64,000 nt of DNA, taken from NCBI RefSeq assembly GCF_016756395.1, contig NZ_AP018365.1, positions 4,129,001 through 4,193,000 of the forward strand. Reading direction: 5' to 3'. The notes beneath the pieces are model-generated. The model did not search any database. It was not told where the DNA came from and saw nothing but the letters and a program-made list of their open reading frames with translations. Below are positions 62,864 through 64,000 of the stretch, piece after piece; the stretch's first letter is position 1; the number at the start of each line of letters is the position of its first letter. A program made the position numbers and the translations under genes. Source of the stretch: Streptomyces sp. SN-593. GTDB taxonomy: Bacteria; Actinomycetota; Actinomycetes; Streptomycetales; Streptomycetaceae.

Positions 62864-64000
62864 ATGGACGGCGTGGAAGGCAAGGACGGGACGGACGGCG
62901 GGAGCGACGCGGAGGCCACGGGCCGGGCGGCGGAGGCGGACGGGGCCTCGGTTGCGGGCACGGGCACCGGCGCGGTGAGGGGCGGTGCCGAGCGTGCGCC
63001 GGTGCGGGAGCGGTTCGTCACCGGTGCCGGAGGGGTGCGCCTGTGCGTGGCCGAGCGCGGCGCCGCGGCCCCGCCCGGCGGTCCGCCGACGATCGTGCTG
63101 GTCCACGGCTACCCGGACAGCAAGGAGGTCTGGTCCTCGGTCGCCGACCGGCTCTCCGACCGCTTCCACGTGGTGAGTTACGACGTACGGGGCCACGGCC
63201 GCTCCACCGCGCCGGACCCGCTCAGGGGCGGCTTCACCCTGGAGAAGCTCACCGAGGACTTCCTCGCGGTCGTGGACGCGGTCAGCCCGGACCGCCCGGT
63301 GCACCTGGTCGGCCACGACTGGGGCTCCGTGCAGGGCTGGGAGTTCGCCACCGTCACCGCCGCCGAGGGCCGGATCGCCTCGTTCACCTCGATCTCCGGC
63401 CCGAGCCTGGACCACTTCGGCCACTGGATCGCCCGCCGCCTGCGCCGCCCCACCCCCCGCCGGGCCGGCCAACTCCTGGGCCAGCTCACCAAGTCGTGGT
63501 ACGTCTACGCCCTGCACACCCCGGTGCTTCCCGAGGCGGCCTGGCGCGGACCGCTCGGCAGACAGTGGCCGAAGCTGCTCGCCCGGGCCGAGAAGGTCCC
63601 GTCCGACGGCTATCCGACCACGTCCCTGCCGCAGGACGCGGCACACGGCGCCTGGCTCTACCGCGACAACGTCCGGCGCCGGCTCAGCCGTCCGCGTCCC
63701 GACCCCGTCGCCCACGTGCCGGTCCTGCTGGTCACCCCCACCCGGGACGCCTTCCTCTCCGAGGGCCTCTACGACGACCTGGAGCGCTGGGCGCCCCGGC
63801 TGACCCGGCGCACCCTTCCGGCCAAGCACTGGGTGCCGCGTTCCCGGCCGGACCAGTTGGCCCGCTGGATCACGGACTTCGTGGCCGGCACCGAAGGCGC
63901 GCCCGCCCCCGGCGACGGGGACCCGGACCCCGCCCGGAAGACCGTGCTCGGCCGGGGCCTGCCCGCCGCGCGCGAGCGGTTCGCCGGGCAGCTCGTGGTG
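62864..64000 (+). CDS. EphD-like alpha/beta hydrolase (start of a hydrolase-SDR fusion), partial
   Basis: The frame from ATG 62864 is open to the window end (379 codons). After 45 Gly/Asp/Ala-rich residues comes an alpha/beta hydrolase domain: oxyanion motif LVHGYPDSKEVW, nucleophile Asp in LVGHDWGSVQGW, acid region LLVTPTRDAF and the catalytic His in LPAKHWVPRSRP. The final visible residues RFAGQLVV match the start of a Rossmann/SDR domain in mycobacterial EphD, where the two enzymes are fused, and the SDR part would lie beyond the window. EphD acts on epoxide groups in lipid metabolism. The substrate here is not known. Confidence 0.82.
   Translation, partial: MDGVEGKDGTDGGSDAEATGRAAEADGASVAGTGTGAVRGGAERAPVRERFVTGAGGVRLCVAERGAAAPPGGPPTIVLVHGYPDSKEVWSSVADRLSDRFHVVSYDVRGHGRSTAPDPLRGGFTLEKLTEDFLAVVDAVSPDRPVHLVGHDWGSVQGWEFATVTAAEGRIASFTSISGPSLDHFGHWIARRLRRPTPRRAGQLLGQLTKSWYVYALHTPVLPEAAWRGPLGRQWPKLLARAEKVPSDGYPTTSLPQDAAHGAWLYRDNVRRRLSRPRPDPVAHVPVLLVTPTRDAFLSEGLYDDLERWAPRLTRRTLPAKHWVPRSRPDQLARWITDFVAGTEGAPAPGDGDPDPARKTVLGRGLPAARERFAGQLVV

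Overview
The window is a stretch of a very GC-rich actinobacterial chromosome, almost certainly Streptomycetaceae (Streptomyces or a close relative). Third codon positions are nearly all G or C, GTG starts and 4-base GTGA/ATGA overlaps are common, and the content is typical core-chromosome Streptomyces: two tandem SigB/SigF-type sigma factors, RsbW-like ATPases, a PP2C phosphatase, a YcnI-Sco-PCuAC-CopCD-Dyp copper operon, and pheA and serS. No rRNA, insertion sequence, prophage, CRISPR array or biosynthetic cluster was found. Two CDS are cut by the window ends.

Layout. 0-4.4 kb: end of an unknown CDS, two tandem group-3 sigma factors, a small membrane protein, an aldo/keto reductase and an F420/FMN split-barrel oxidoreductase. 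4.5-11.1 kb (minus): an operon of OmpR-type response regulator, sensor kinase, GT2-GtrA fusion and a large GT39 membrane glycosyltransferase, probably cell-envelope polyprenyl-sugar chemistry. 11.4-17.1 kb: a TmrB-like ATPase, a methyltransferase overlapping an unrecognised two-TM membrane protein, a hemC paralogue and an MDR oxidoreductase. 17.5-19.0 kb: tRNA-Arg(ACG), tRNA-Ser(GCT) and an SSI-like secreted protein. 19.4-23.5 kb: a giant PAS / degenerate-kinase / tandem-receiver protein. 23.6-27.1 kb: a short methionyl-tRNA synthetase behind a 14-codon leader ORF with attenuator geometry, then an acyl-CoA synthetase. 27.4-33.5 kb: SigE-family sigma, a DUF1906 protein, a small secreted Gly/Asn-rich protein, a histidine phosphatase, a TAT-exported phospholipase C and a small membrane protein. 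33.7-35.8 kb: a TetR/SDR divergent pair with three operator copies, and tRNA-Ser(TGA). 35.8-47.4 kb: a frameshifted HtrA-type protease, GDPD, RsbW-like ATPase, SEC-C protein, primase/polymerase-like protein, GAF-PP2C phosphatase, aminopeptidase P and a second RsbW-like ATPase. 47.6-54.3 kb: copper handling and Dyp peroxidase. 54.4-58.1 kb: pheA, a 600-bp gene-free DnaA-box cluster, serS and a HAD phosphatase. 58.1-62.7 kb (minus): a rhomboid-like protein and two ABC ATPase/permease pairs. 62.9 kb to the end: the start of an EphD-like hydrolase-SDR fusion.

The strongest signals beyond ordinary annotation are: (i) the leader peptide with tandem Met codons and mutually exclusive hairpins before the methionyl-tRNA synthetase gene; (ii) a dense cluster of consensus DnaA boxes between pheA and serS, plus a perfect DnaA-box palindrome near 29.0 kb; (iii) three phased TetR operator copies, one exactly inside a -35/-10 spacer; (iv) a very large kinase-like protein that has lost every catalytic motif; (v) an SSI-like inhibitor with a long low-complexity insert; (vi) a methyltransferase-membrane protein pair of unknown role; and (vii) repeated use of a leaderless -10/N6/start layout. 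Many otherwise conserved enzymes here also carry simple-sequence insertions in loops.
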